64,000 bases of DNA, taken from NCBI GenBank assembly GCA_021432605.1, contig MU271144.1, forward strand, positions 2,290,606 to 2,354,605. Direction: 5' to 3'. This document shows, one piece after another, positions 10,937 to 22,239 of the stretch. Positions within the stretch are counted from its first letter, which is position 1, and each line of letters opens with the position of its first letter. The DNA is from Coniochaeta sp. PMI_546. Its lineage: Eukaryota > Ascomycota > Sordariomycetes > Coniochaetales > Coniochaetaceae. The notes below the pieces were generated by a model. That model saw only the letters and a program-made list of their open reading frames with translations. It had not been told where the DNA came from and ran no database searches. Position numbers and translations under genes: made by a program.

Positions 10937-13900
10937 ATGCTTGTACGAACAGCAACTCCTCGACACAAACTACCACTCCGCCAGTTCCTCTTCTCCGGCC
11001 CTTGTCACATAAGCTCGAGAGTCTCGCCATCCGGGAGTCCGTCCTGGACAGCGAGTCAAAGACTATTAACGACCAAGCAAGAGTTACGGCCATGGAAGCG
11101 GAAACCCTCCCGTGGACTGGTAGCGTTCGAGCGCAACCTGGCCACGGCCTTGGACGACTACAAACCACTCGACAAAGTCCAGTTCGACCATATCCAGAAT
11201 GGCGCAAGCCCCATATACTCCGCACCACGGTCACACAAACAGCAGCCCCTTTACGAACTGCGGCCACTCGATGTCTCCTCTCCACTAATCGTGAGCGATC
11301 CTCCTCCTCGGCCTGCCCGGCAAAAAATAAACGTATACGGTATCTCGGGCGACATTGACGAGCTCATCCCCGTCTTCGAAGCTTGCCTCACTGTAGGCAA
11401 GCTGGATAGGGCAGCTCTTGTAATCAAGCGCATCGCTGCTATTGGAGCCTTCGACAAACGCGACCTCATCCACTTTCACAACCGTTACCTTCGGGCGCGT
11501 TTGTCTCAGATCCAAGAGGAACCCGGACTCAACAAGGCGGAGGACTTGCATCAGTGGTACGAATTGCAGATACGCAGTCCTCAGCTTCCGCACACTGCCG
11601 AGACGATAGCATGCATGCTCAAGGCTTCCCTCCTCACGACTCATGGTCCCAGGTTGGAACGACTCGTGGACCGGTATATGGGCATGGCCCCGGGGGACGC
11701 TGGCTTGGAGGTCTTGTACATGAGCGACATCTTGACTGACCAAGACCTGGCAAGGATCACTTCTATCTGCCCCACGTATAATCTGCTGCCGGAGGAGCAA
11801 GTCAGCGCAGCGGAGGAAGAAAACAACGAACGTCAGCCGGCGGATGCGGAACCGAAAACCTGGCAGTCTTCTACTACCCCTGGCACCCCGGACGTATTGC
11901 CCACTCCACAGAAGGGCATGGGACTCAAAGTGTTGAAGAGCACTCTCTCCCTTTTCTCCGAAGTACCTGAAGGTTACGATATATCCAAGCTCTCATATGC
12001 CGAGCGCAGAGAAATACAGTCTCGCTTGGAGCAGGACTCCGTCGAAGCTGCCATCGCACGTTGGCGAGAGGAGAACGAGAACCTGCTAAAGATGGGACTC
12101 AACTCATCTCTCTCAGGTGCCTCTCTGAGTGCAAAGCTGTACGACTGGCAAAACGCTTTGGAAGCCCGATTGGTGGAGGAGTTTGAGCTTATCGACAAAT
12201 CCGAGGAGGAGCCGAAAAAGAGTCAAGAAGATCTGGACAGATGCATATACGGCCCGCTTCTGCGACAGTCGAACCCAGGACGGCTAGCTGCCGTTACCAT
12301 TCTTAGTACTCTGAGCTCGCTTGCTATGCATGGAGCTGACAATGGTGTCCCATTGTCTCTGATGATCGCTCAGCTTTCCAAGATCGCCGAGGAAGACATT
12401 CGGACACAAGCCAGGCAATGGAAGGGAAGCAAGCATGCTGTCCAACGTGGCGCCAGGCGGGTGCTGAGGTTTTCACCGGGCGACGACGCAGCCGCAGCGG
12501 AGCAGCAACCGGCCGAAGCGGGATCTTCGACTCCAACACACGTATCATCCGCCGCTCCGGATGCTGCTGAACAACCGAGACTTCGAGAAGCGGAGCTTAA
12601 TGATCCAGCTTGGCCACTTTCTATCCGAACCAAGGTCGGCGCTGCTTTACTGTTGGCGTTGATCGAGTCGACGAAGATCAAAGTGAGGAGGGAACATCCT
12701 GTAACAAAGGAGCCAATCGAGCAGTTACAGCCCGCTTTCTCGCATACCAGTCAGCTGAAAAAGGGCAAGAAGATCGGCATGATCATCCCGAACCGTGAGT
12801 TGGTGGACTTGATGAAGCGTGAGCCACGCGGTGCTTATATTGCCCGCCATCTACCTATGGTCGTTGAGCCCGAGCCGTGGTCCAAATTCGACAAAGGCGC
12901 GTTTCTCCAGGTTCCTGCTTCGCTTGTCCGGATCAAGAACGGAGAGAAGGACCAGAAGGCATATACGGAGGCAGCAATCGACCGTGGTGACATGGACCAG
13001 GTTCTTAAGGGCCTTGATGTTCTTGGCCGGACTGCCTGGCGCATCAATCGACCGGTTTTCGACGTTATGTTGGAAGCCTGGAATGCCGGAGAAGCCATCG
13101 CTGACATCCCGGCGCTGAACCCTGACGTTCCTATTCCTGCAGAGCCTGATTTTACCGACGATCCGATGAAGAAACGGCAGTGGATAAAGGCTGTCAAGAT
13201 GGCTGAGAATGAGAAGTCGGGTCTGCACTCGGTCCGATGCTTCATGAACTTCCAACTCGAGATTGCGAGAGCGTTCCGAGACCAGACCTTTTATTTCCCG
13301 CACAACGTCGACTTTCGCGGACGCGCATACCCGATTCCGACTTATCTCAACCACATGGGGGCAGACCACGTGCGAGGCTTGATGCGGTTCGCAAAAGGCA
13401 AGGAGCTCGGGGAAAGTGGGTTGAAATGGCTCCGGGTGCACTTGTCTAACGTCTATGGTTACGATAAGGCCAGTCTCAAGGATCGGGAGAACTTCGCTAT
13501 CGAAAACATGAATAACATTGTTGACTCTGTCAACAATCCGCTGAAGGGCAAGCGCTGGTGGCTGCAGGCCGAAGACCCGTGGCAATGCCTGGCGACCTGC
13601 TACGAGCTTAAGGCAGCAATGGACCTGCCCGATCCGACCAAGTTCGTTTCGCATCTCCCGGTACACCAAGATGGTACCTGCAACGGTCTCCAGCACTACG
13701 CTGCCCTCGGTGGCGATACCTGGGGCGCCAAGCAGGTCAATCTTGAGCCGGGTGACCGCCCCGCTGATGTCTACTCGGCTGTCGCTGACTTGGTTAAGGA
13801 GAGCATTGCCAAGGACTTGGAGAAGGGAAATCGCTATGCCCAAGCTCTCCATGGCAAGATCACCCGCAAAGTGGTCAAGCAAACGGTCATGACCAATGTC

Positions 13901-15235
13901 TACGGAGTTACTTTCTCAGGAGCTAAGAAGCAGGTCCTGAAGCAAATCGATTCTCTGTACCCTAACATCTACAAGGAGACTGGACACGAGCCTATGTTCC
14001 TAGCATCGTACGTCGCCACGAAGATCTTCAAAGCTCTGTCGACTATGTTCAAGGGCGCCCACGATATTCAGCACTGGCTTGGGGAGATCGGCAGCCGTGT
14101 CTGCCGCGCCTTGACGCCCGAGCAACTCGAGCTCATCGACGACCCTCCAGCCGCTAAAAAGACGAGGACACGGACGACCAAAGCCAAAGGGAAGGTGAAG
14201 ACGTCGACAGAAGACATCATGGATAAGTTCAAGTCAACTCTTGTCTGGACCACCCCGTTGCGGATGCCTGTCGTACAGCCCTACCGGAAGAGTAACACTA
14301 GGACGATTCCCACATGTCTCCAGGACCTTGTGCTCACAGTTCCCGACCGATCCGATCCGGTAAACCGACGCAAGCAGCTTCAGGCGTTCCCGCCGAACTT
14401 CATCCACTCTCTCGACGCCAGCCACATGCTTCTCTCTGCACTCGAGTGCGACGAGAAAGGTCTTACCTTCGCAGCGGTCCATGACTCGTTCTGGACACAC
14501 GCTGCCGATGTCGATGTCATGAACGACGTGATTCGGGATGCGTTCATCAGGATACACAGCGAGGACGTGATTGGTCGGTTGGCAGCCGAATTCCAGGCAC
14601 GCTACAGTGGCTCTCTCTATCTGGCTACAGTTGACCAATCGTCAGACGTGGCCAAGAAGATTTTTGCGTTCAGGAAGAAGACGAGGTTGTCTATGAGGGA
14701 CGAGCTCCTGCTGGAGAAGCGCAGGACCGAACTCCTGAACTCCTCTGATCCGGCAGAGGTCGAAGAGGGGAAGAGCATGACTACGCCGGCTAGCATATTT
14801 GCGGAGTTCAACGCAGGGGAAGACCTCCTTGAACCGGAGTATGGCATGCAGGAGGCGACCTTGGGCGTCATCCCCTCTGAGGAGCTGAAGGCCGCTGACG
14901 CTCTGGAGTCAACCACCACTACCGCGACCAAGCGCGCTAGGACTAAGAAGGTCGTTGAGGAAGCCGAGAACACTACAGCTGACGAGGCTACCCCAAGAGC
15001 TACCGAGCCTGCCGACGATGGCGACGAGGTCATGGCCGATGACGGGATGAAGAGGTTCCTCAACCTCATCGGCACGGATCACTTCGCCATGCGCATGTCA
15101 TCCGAGGAGAAAGCGCCCAAAAAGAGGTCAGCGCCGATGTTGCAGTTCTGGCTGCCATTGACTTTCCCCAAGATCCCGGAGAAGGGCGACTTCGACGTCC
15201 GACGGCTGAAGGGGAGCAAGTATTTCTTTTCGTAA
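10937..15235 (+). CDS. RPO41: mitochondrial DNA-directed RNA polymerase
   Basis: Single-subunit, T7-type RNA polymerase that transcribes mitochondrial DNA. One uninterrupted frame of 1432 aa. The N-terminus is basic and Ser/Arg-rich, fitting mitochondrial import. An N-terminal extension precedes the polymerase core, which shows the family motifs in order: DFRGRAYPIPTYLNHMG near residue 795; HQDGTCNGLQHYAALGGD near 910 with catalytic Asp912; the O-helix region RKVVKQTVMTNVYGVTFSG near 977-995; and FPPNFIHSLDASH followed by AAVHDSFWTHAA with catalytic Asp1183. Two oddities: a Lys/Thr-rich insert near residues 1075-1090, and an acidic low-complexity insert near 1310-1360 in the C-terminal part, making it longer than yeast Rpo41 (1351 aa). 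Divergent from ATP25. Confidence 0.96.
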   Translation: MLVRTATPRHKLPLRQFLFSGPCHISSRVSPSGSPSWTASQRLLTTKQELRPWKRKPSRGLVAFERNLATALDDYKPLDKVQFDHIQNGASPIYSAPRSHKQQPLYELRPLDVSSPLIVSDPPPRPARQKINVYGISGDIDELIPVFEACLTVGKLDRAALVIKRIAAIGAFDKRDLIHFHNRYLRARLSQIQEEPGLNKAEDLHQWYELQIRSPQLPHTAETIACMLKASLLTTHGPRLERLVDRYMGMAPGDAGLEVLYMSDILTDQDLARITSICPTYNLLPEEQVSAAEEENNERQPADAEPKTWQSSTTPGTPDVLPTPQKGMGLKVLKSTLSLFSEVPEGYDISKLSYAERREIQSRLEQDSVEAAIARWREENENLLKMGLNSSLSGASLSAKLYDWQNALEARLVEEFELIDKSEEEPKKSQEDLDRCIYGPLLRQSNPGRLAAVTILSTLSSLAMHGADNGVPLSLMIAQLSKIAEEDIRTQARQWKGSKHAVQRGARRVLRFSPGDDAAAAEQQPAEAGSSTPTHVSSAAPDAAEQPRLREAELNDPAWPLSIRTKVGAALLLALIESTKIKVRREHPVTKEPIEQLQPAFSHTSQLKKGKKIGMIIPNRELVDLMKREPRGAYIARHLPMVVEPEPWSKFDKGAFLQVPASLVRIKNGEKDQKAYTEAAIDRGDMDQVLKGLDVLGRTAWRINRPVFDVMLEAWNAGEAIADIPALNPDVPIPAEPDFTDDPMKKRQWIKAVKMAENEKSGLHSVRCFMNFQLEIARAFRDQTFYFPHNVDFRGRAYPIPTYLNHMGADHVRGLMRFAKGKELGESGLKWLRVHLSNVYGYDKASLKDRENFAIENMNNIVDSVNNPLKGKRWWLQAEDPWQCLATCYELKAAMDLPDPTKFVSHLPVHQDGTCNGLQHYAALGGDTWGAKQVNLEPGDRPADVYSAVADLVKESIAKDLEKGNRYAQALHGKITRKVVKQTVMTNVYGVTFSGAKKQVLKQIDSLYPNIYKETGHEPMFLASYVATKIFKALSTMFKGAHDIQHWLGEIGSRVCRALTPEQLELIDDPPAAKKTRTRTTKAKGKVKTSTEDIMDKFKSTLVWTTPLRMPVVQPYRKSNTRTIPTCLQDLVLTVPDRSDPVNRRKQLQAFPPNFIHSLDASHMLLSALECDEKGLTFAAVHDSFWTHAADVDVMNDVIRDAFIRIHSEDVIGRLAAEFQARYSGSLYLATVDQSSDVAKKIFAFRKKTRLSMRDELLLEKRRTELLNSSDPAEVEEGKSMTTPASIFAEFNAGEDLLEPEYGMQEATLGVIPSEELKAADALESTTTTATKRARTKKVVEEAENTTADEATPRATEPADDGDEVMADDGMKRFLNLIGTDHFAMRMSSEEKAPKKRSAPMLQFWLPLTFPKIPEKGDFDVRRLKGSKYFFS

Positions 15236-16952
15236 ACCTTTGGGTGGAGGGGGGATCCCACATCCCACACCCAGCGGAACTGTACAGATAGAGACGGTGG
15301 TGTTGTCGTTTTGGTTCATAGCAACGGAGTTTACTTGCGGAGGCTGGAAGGCGTTGGGGACCGGGAAAAGAAGACATTTACGGAATGGTAAGAGCATTCC
15401 CTGCGGATATAGCACAGTGTAACAAAATGGTTTGGGCATTGTATATAACTGTTGTATATCCAAATCTGTATAATACCATCCACACACTCCAGCTGTATAT
15501 TGCCTACGGTAGTTCTCAGGAGGCAACGTCCCCCGAAGGGCCGACTTGTTACACTACCTCGCTTGTGGTAGTCCGTACACGTACACGCGTAATGTAGGCT
15601 TGAAGTGTCCATTTGCGGTCAAGTGCATTATCTGAGCGGACTGCGAACATGGTGCACAGGCCCTGCTTGCAAGGCTCTATCTCGCTTATCAACGCCATTA
15701 CAAGCCACAAGAAGCCACAATCATCCCGTCAAGCCGTGGTAGGGCAACTAACTGCTTTGAGAATATGCACCAGGCACCATCAAAACCTTATTATACCGCC
15801 AGGACGGCATAGTACTGTGCAGCATTCCAGTCGTCCAATATGTCAACGACACGAGCTGAAGTCCACTATGAGCTGTTTTTTTCAGCTTGAGAATCTAGAC
15901 AGTGGTCGCGCCGGGATTAGTGATCGTCGTAATGCGTAGACGAGATGTTCATACGCACAATTCACCTCTCCCGTATCGTTGTTTCGAGTCTTGGTATTCA
16001 ATTTTTGGCGAAAGTCGTCGGAATCACCCGACAAATCAATACAACTGTGTCTCGGATCTATTGGCAGTCGGGCGGCGGGCAAGAGACCGCGAGAAGCCAC
16101 TATCACTGATCGGCACGAAAGCTGAATATCCAAGCGGGCACCCCTCCATGCTGTCATGGGATATCCAAGCTCTGTCACTGCCGCCGGTGCACACTCCGTG
16201 CGCACAGACCAAGGCACGCATGTCTCTCAGCCCGGCTCTCGAGACATCCACACCGGTTGGACGCCAAAAGACGATGGAGGCGCAAAAAGAGGCGTCCTAC
16301 TACACCACTCAACAGTGTGACGCAATTGCCGCTCCGCTTCAGTGAGATAAACAACCGCGCCAGGGTTCGAGCATCTACCGAATCCGGCCTGTGTCGTACT
16401 CGGGTTTTGCTCCTGCCCCCATCGTGTAGTGAAGGTAGCGTCCTCGCGAAAAAGACGAAGGCCTCTATTAATGACTCCGTAAAGGACATCTGCGTGTCAT
16501 TGTCGGGTGATGTTAAGAACTCTTCCATCCTAGCGGCGTGCTAGTGGACAATCGTTTCCGCCCTCAGGCCGCGTTTGGCCCACCCTGGTTCCCAGCCCAT
16601 CGACACCTCCCTAACCTTATTCCGGAATCGCGTCCGCGTAAACCGATCCCAGCTCGATCCCAACCAAGGAAAGTTCCGGGGCGCTAGGAGGGTGCGCCTG
16701 CATGGCCGCCAAGTAAAGCCGTCCTGGTGGATGGGCGATCATCCACCCGTCCACACGGGTTGGATGGGCAGGATGGGGTACCAGCCCGCTGGTGCTGCAA
16801 GGGGGAGGGGGAGTGAGATCTAATCATAGCGCCGGTGAGCTTCTTCTAAGAGGGCACCGTCTCCCCGGGTTTGGTTGGCATTGAACTTTCCCCCTGCCCA
16901 ACAAGCTATCTGCCTGGACAGACAAACTGCAAACCTGCCTCATCCGTCCACG
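15236..16952. other. intergenic stretch, nothing recognised
   Basis: About 1.7 kb between RPO41 and the rhodopsin-domain gene. No coding or RNA feature that I can support; the right part presumably holds the next gene's promoter. Confidence 0.5.
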
Positions 16953-18448
16953 ATGGGTGACTCCGCGCTCTTTACGGCCGGAGCGTCTGGGGTAGAGCAC
17001 CGCCGGTCCATCGCCAGTTTTGGGGACCTGACGCCCGACATGGTAGCTAAGATCGACTGGAGTGACAAGTCAGTCAGGACGGGCTTGATTATGGCCGTTA
17101 TAAGTGCTTGTGTTGCTCTCATCGTCATATTTGTGATTACACGACTGATGGTACGCCGGTTGATGACCGGCCAGTTCTTCCTTGATGATAGTAAGTCCGC
17201 GCGTTATTCTCGACAGTTGAAGCTTGTCACAGGCGTACTAAGTCTATGCTCCTCCTTAGTTCTGGTGTCCATTGCGTCTGTCTTCACAATCGGGCTATGC
17301 GTAGTGAGTCTGCTAGGTAAGAAGTGATAGTGTAAACTTTTTTTTACAACATGGCTGAATGCTGATGATTATGCCATGTCAGCTCTCGGGGATGGCTTCG
17401 GCCAACACATATGGAACATTCCCATGGCTACCTTGATTGACGAAGTCAAGAAATGTGTGCAGGTATGTGTCCCTAACCTCCTCTCTCAAGCCTCTTGAGC
17501 CGCTTGCTGACCTCCATCCTCAGCTCATGTTCATCGGGAACATCTTCTATGTCTGCGCCATCACCTTCATCAAGCTCTCCATTATCGTGTCCTACCTCCG
17601 CATCTTCCCCTACAACACGCTCCGGCTGTCCATGTACCTCACTGCAGCGGTGACGGTCGGCCTCTTCATCGCGTCCGTACCGGCTACCATCTTCCAGTGC
17701 AGCCCCGTATCGGCGGCATGGGACCTCATCATTGACAACGCCGACTCCAAGTGCTTCACGTTCATCAACTTCCTCTACGCCAGCACCGCCATCAACGTCA
17801 CAACTGATCTCGTGCTGTGCACCGCACCCCTGCCGTACTTCTGGAACTTGCAACTGCCCAAGAAGCAGAAGATCATTGTCTCTTCCTTGTTCTTCATCGG
17901 TGGCTTGTATGTTTCCCCTGATCACTTCTCCCACGCAATATTTTCTCCCAAAAACTGACCCATCCACCAGTGCATGCGTCGCAAGCATCGTCCGCCTCAC
18001 CGTCCTGTATCTCCTCGTCAACCCCTTCGACATCACCTGGGACCTCGCCCCCTCGGTGCTGTGGACAGTAGCCGAGTGCACCATCGGCATCTGCTGCGTC
18101 TCCGTGCCCCCCATGCGGCCGCTCTTCAGCCGGCTCCTGCCCGACGTCTTCCTCACCCGCCGGACCCCCTACAACCGCACCGAGGCCGCCGCCCGCCGCC
18201 AGGCCTACGCCATGGCCGGCTGGTCCGGCCCGAGCACCCCGACCGACGAGGAGAACAAGTCCTCCGAGGTCGATCTCTCCCCGTCGGTCGTCGCCGGGGA
18301 GGAACAAATCCCCAAGTCTTGGCTAGGAGGCGAGGATCACCGCCCCGTTTCGACGCAGGGCGCCGTCCTCGGGAGAAGTGCTACCCTCACAGTGAGAGAG
18401 ATAGCGCACGTGATCAGCCCGCTGCCGGCGGCTTTGCAAAAGGGTTGA
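16953..18448 (+). CDS. fungal rhodopsin-domain (Pth11-like) membrane protein
   Basis: Seven-helix integral membrane protein of the large fungal rhodopsin-domain family, which includes Pth11-related receptors. It lacks an N-terminal CFEM domain. Exons are 16953-17190, 17260-17316, 17383-17462, 17524-17906 and 17971-18448, giving 411 aa; all four introns keep frame. Helix 1 is TGLIMAVISACVALIVIFVI. Family hallmarks include FIGNIFYVCAITFIKLSIIV, LRIFP, CSPVSAAWD and ASIVRLTVLY. The tail of about 110 residues is polar and Ser/Pro/Glu-rich, likely cytosolic. Ligands are unknown for most of the family and none can be inferred here. Exon 2 is only 57 nt. A longer start at 16875 exists in frame, but the ATG at 16953 is used because the family lacks such an extension. 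Confidence 0.85.
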
Positions 18449-19448
18449 AGCAGGTGAGATGGGGTATTTGGAAGGGCAGAATTACGTCGCTGCTGGGCGA
18501 TGAACTACCGATCCCGCAAACAGGTGCAAGAAAAAAGCACGCCTCAAGACCGCTTCGTGGCCTATTTGACGACACAGTGCCCGATGGGAACGAGACACAA
18601 ACCAGCCTCGCGGCGGTGGCAGACTCTGTCAGGCGAACTTCGACTGGCTATCACGGGTCGTGAATGCCCCGGCACCTGCGATACGCGCAGTGGCCCGCGA
18701 AATGGCGTGTGAGAGTAGCCGTTGAGAGAGATTAAGCCCGGTGGCTTCGCTCCCAAACAGTGGAAGAGCGCTCCTGTTGCTTACATGAGAGCAAATCGGG
18801 ACACGGTCATCTTGAGCCCAGTGTTAGCATTCAGAGGAACGGGCTGAAGAAAGTTCAGCCTGCAAAATTCCGGGAGACCTCGAGCCGTGTCGGAAGTCAA
18901 GCGAGAAATATGAGCTTGATGGAGACTCCGCTGCCACAAGGCCTAGGACTGGCGTATTCGATTGTTTAGGGATGAGGCGGCCTCTGGCGTTGATGGCCGA
19001 GGCTTGGCAGAGTAATGGACATAGCTGTCGGAAGCAACGAATACATGCGTTGATTACGTTCCTTAGACAATCAGTCCAAGCAGGGACCAAAGATTGCACA
19101 CGCGACATCACGTTCAACAGAACCAGGAGATTGTGTTAAGACAGTTTTTGTCCACCTATGGAGATGGCCCAGTGTAACTCGTAGAGCTGGTGAGCAAAAG
19201 CTATGGCCGATGATCTTCCTGGTGATTCCCCCGACTCCAGTCCATGCTGCTCTCGTGAGATGGCATCCCCGTATGTCTCCCAAAATACATCAGACTCCGA
19301 GCAGGTAACAAATACAAACGCCAGACTCTCGTGGGCATGCTCTTAACTCCGTCCGTTCCAATAAACTCCACAGTAAAAAGGGAATGAAAGACCGTGCCAT
19401 TATTCCGTCTCATTTGAGCCAAGCATCGCAGACGCAAGACCGACTTGT
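18449..19448. other. gap between convergent genes
   Basis: 1 kb between the rhodopsin-domain gene and the F-box-like gene, tail to tail. Open frames that continue from 18449 are out of the predicted frame and carry no domain. Nothing else seen. Confidence 0.5.
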
Positions 19449-20978
19449 TCAGCCGAAAACGGGATGCTCATCACCGCACTTGACGCACACCGGAAAGTCG
19501 GGAACGGGAAGCTCATCTTCCAGATCATCCTCCTCGTCATCGCTATCAATGGGCGCACCCATGTCGATCCCCAGCTCATCCTCCATCTGCTGTACGGAAA
19601 ACCCCTTTTGGCGGTCGAACTCCACCCATTGACGCTCGGTTGAGTCGCGCTCGGTCGGCACGCGTTTCCAGACTGTGGGGCGCTCATAACCCGTGATAGG
19701 AGCATCAGGCTCGTCGGCTGCCGGCGGGATGCGGCCGTAGCAGCCAGTGTGACCTTGGTTGACATGCTCGACCTCGTCAAGCACTCTCCAGCCGCGGATG
19801 AGCCTCTTGCAGAACCTCTTCCCGTCCAGAGGCTTCAAGCGTGTCTTGAGCTGGACAAAAGCCGGGCCCGCATCCATGAAGAGCCCGTTGTCGCGGACCA
19901 TTCCAGAGCACTCGGATCCAGCCCGCAAACCCGTCTCGGTGCAAGGAAGACCTGTAATCATTAGCTCACTCAGGGTACAACCGTTATCATGACCGGCTGC
20001 CTCGTGAAGATCTCCCTCGGAGAAAGGAGTGTAGTCCTCAAAAAAATTGACGAAGTCGATGCGCATAGCGTCGAGCTTAGGGAGAAGCCGAGGGCGCGAC
20101 TTGGACTTGTCACAGCCAGGCTGGTGGGGCGGGGCCAGTGCGCTCAGGAAGTCGATGACCTGAGCCCAAGCGTAGACGCGGAATCCTTTGCGGGCCAGAT
20201 TGTTCTCTCTGGGGCGAACGTGGACCTTGAGAGAGACGTCCTTCTTCAGTGACGGGTGATGCCACTGGTCGATCTTGCGGCTACGAAGAGGTGTCTGATC
20301 GTCGTAGAACTTGGCGATGATGCGCAGGTTGATGGCTTTGATGCCCTCTCGATACTTGAGATCCAGCTTGGCAAAGTTGCGCAATGCCGTGTGTGAGGTG
20401 AAGGTAAAGCTGTTGTTGCCCCAAAGGATGCGATTCCCCTCCGTTTGGAATGCCTTGCACGTCGCAAGAAAGCCGATGGCAAGTTGATTCTCACGAATGC
20501 TCTTCTCGGCAGCCGTTACATTCTCCGATCGCATCTTGGACAAGGGATCGATAATGGGGTCTTTGCTTGTCAGTGCATAGTAAAGGATTCTCAGCTGGAC
20601 CTCCATAGGAAGGTGTGGCATCTTGGACTTCTGATCTGTTCCACTGCTTCCATTGCTGAGGGAGCCTCTGGGACGGAGCGTGCGGGTTGATACTTTCCGA
20701 GCAGGGCCGGAGGACGGCTGTGGCTCTAGGGTGATCGATGGTGACCAGGATATGCCGTGGGTGCGCAGCAGACGCTTCAACTTCATGTTCTCTTCAATGA
20801 GTGCCCGATTCTGGGCGCGGATGGGATGTTCATAGTACTCCTCTGCCTGGTCCGCCTGGTCGCGGCCGTCGTACGGCAGCTGGAATAGATTAGCTCAGTG
20901 TATACGATTGCCAGGCAAACCCTGACAGGACGAGTTGATGATGGTAATAGTACATACTGAGCGTGGCATTGTTGCCAT
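19449..20978 (-). CDS. F-box-like protein with N-terminal coiled coil
   Basis: Unnamed protein of 483 aa. Exon 1 is only 21 nt (20978-20958, MATMPRS); exon 2 is 20879-19449. After the junction an alpha-helical leader reads HPIRAQNRALIEENMKLKRL, a Leu/Ile-spaced coiled-coil-like stretch. Next comes a short F-box-like core, LPMEVQLRILYYAL, near residue 95, then CKAFQTEGNRILWGNNSF, the pattern of many Pezizomycotina proteins of unknown function that track F-box folds. The C-terminal 70 residues are acidic (DSDDEEDDLEDE) and end with a small CVKCGDEHPVFG motif that could bind a metal. A role as an SCF substrate adaptor is possible but not shown. Confidence 0.75.
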
Positions 20979-22239
20979 CTTGACCGGCTTAGTGCGTGCA
21001 ACACGCTGCTTTCTGGTGATGATGTGTGATTATGGGTATCTCACAGATTTTGAGGCGGTAGAAGTAGGTATGGGAAACAAGAGACCGACGTTGCTTGAAC
21101 CGACCTGCGGAAAGTCTGGCCAAGACAAAAGCGGCGCTTCAGAACAACTACAAAATGAGAGAACTAGGTGAATATGAGGTGAGGTCTCGCCATGCCACGA
21201 TAGCAGCGAAGGCAGTGACAAAGGCAACACACCCGCAGTGAAATGATAGCGGGCCTGACAAAAGACTGCGATGGTATCAGAATCACGGTAGATCTACCGT
21301 GACACGTCAAGAGTTTCTGTGAGTCACTTCAAAGGACAAAGAGATGGAAGTGCAAAACACGAAATCATGTGATGGTACGAAACTTGACTTCAATCTCTAA
21401 TCATCTTTCAAGTTGGGAAGGAGCGTTTGCTTCGCTCTGTCCTGATATCGGTATCCGGCCCACAAGGAGATGATGTTGGATAAGGTAGGTCAAAGCTGTG
21501 GCTCAAGTAATTTTGGAGTTGCCGTTGGAGTGGCTTGCCCCTTCCCTTTTCGGACACATGTTTGTTTGACCCTCCTACCACAGAGTCCCCAAGGTACCTT
21601 GAAAGCAGTAATCATGTGACAACACAGACTCGGAAGGAACTGATGGTAGAATAATTGAGGAATGGGATTCCAGTTTCAAGATCTGTCAATTGATCGTTGA
21701 GTTCGTTGCATTGCCGCTGCTTAAGGTAGGCTGAGCGTCTCTTGAGGCACGCCCATGTGAGGTGTGCATGCTGACTCCAGCACTTTTCTTCTTAGAACTG
21801 CCGTATACCCTCCCGAACATGAACACAAATCTCATGATACACGATATTAATCACTCCAGCGCAAACAGAACGATCGAGCAAGCACTATGACGATCGTTTC
21901 TCGGCTTACGAGCAGTGACTTGCTGGTAATTGCGGCCCCTCACGGGTAGTGTCTTACAGCCCAGCGGCACTTTCCCTCCACATACAGCTTTGACGTCATG
22001 GAAAGTTTGGCACTGCGTGTAAAGAAAGCGCACTCGTGCGCGATGATGGAATGGGATCTGTAAAGGGTCCAAGTGTCATCAGATTGTTGTAGTACTTAAG
22101 TGTCATTGATTCCCATTTCAAAGCTCTTTCATGGACACCATTTACAAAGCCGCGTCAAGTGATCAAGTTATCCAACTACCTGACATATCGTAAATCCAGC
22201 ACCAACCACACTCAGTAATTTCACTACATCGACATTACA
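20979..22239. other. divergent promoter region, F-box-like/bli-3
   Basis: 1.26 kb between two head-to-head genes. No supported gene. It contains the paired CGATCG sites described separately, and a further GATCGT at 21692-21697. Confidence 0.5.
21871..21897. promoter_or_regulatory. paired CGATCG sites upstream of bli-3
   Basis: CGATCG at 21871-21876 and again at 21891-21896, exactly 20 bp apart start to start, about 345-370 bp upstream of the BLI-3 start. In Neurospora the White Collar complex binds GATC-type light elements including GATCGA. The first site reads CGATCGA on the plus strand. Function here is inferred only. Confidence 0.4.

Noticed and set aside
12851-13882. 343-codon minus-strand frame
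   Set aside because: Antisense shadow of the RPO41 core; the sense frame carries all polymerase motifs.
15902-16345. 147-codon plus-strand frame in the RPO41-rhodopsin gap
   Set aside because: No domain, no homologous look, composition like non-coding DNA.
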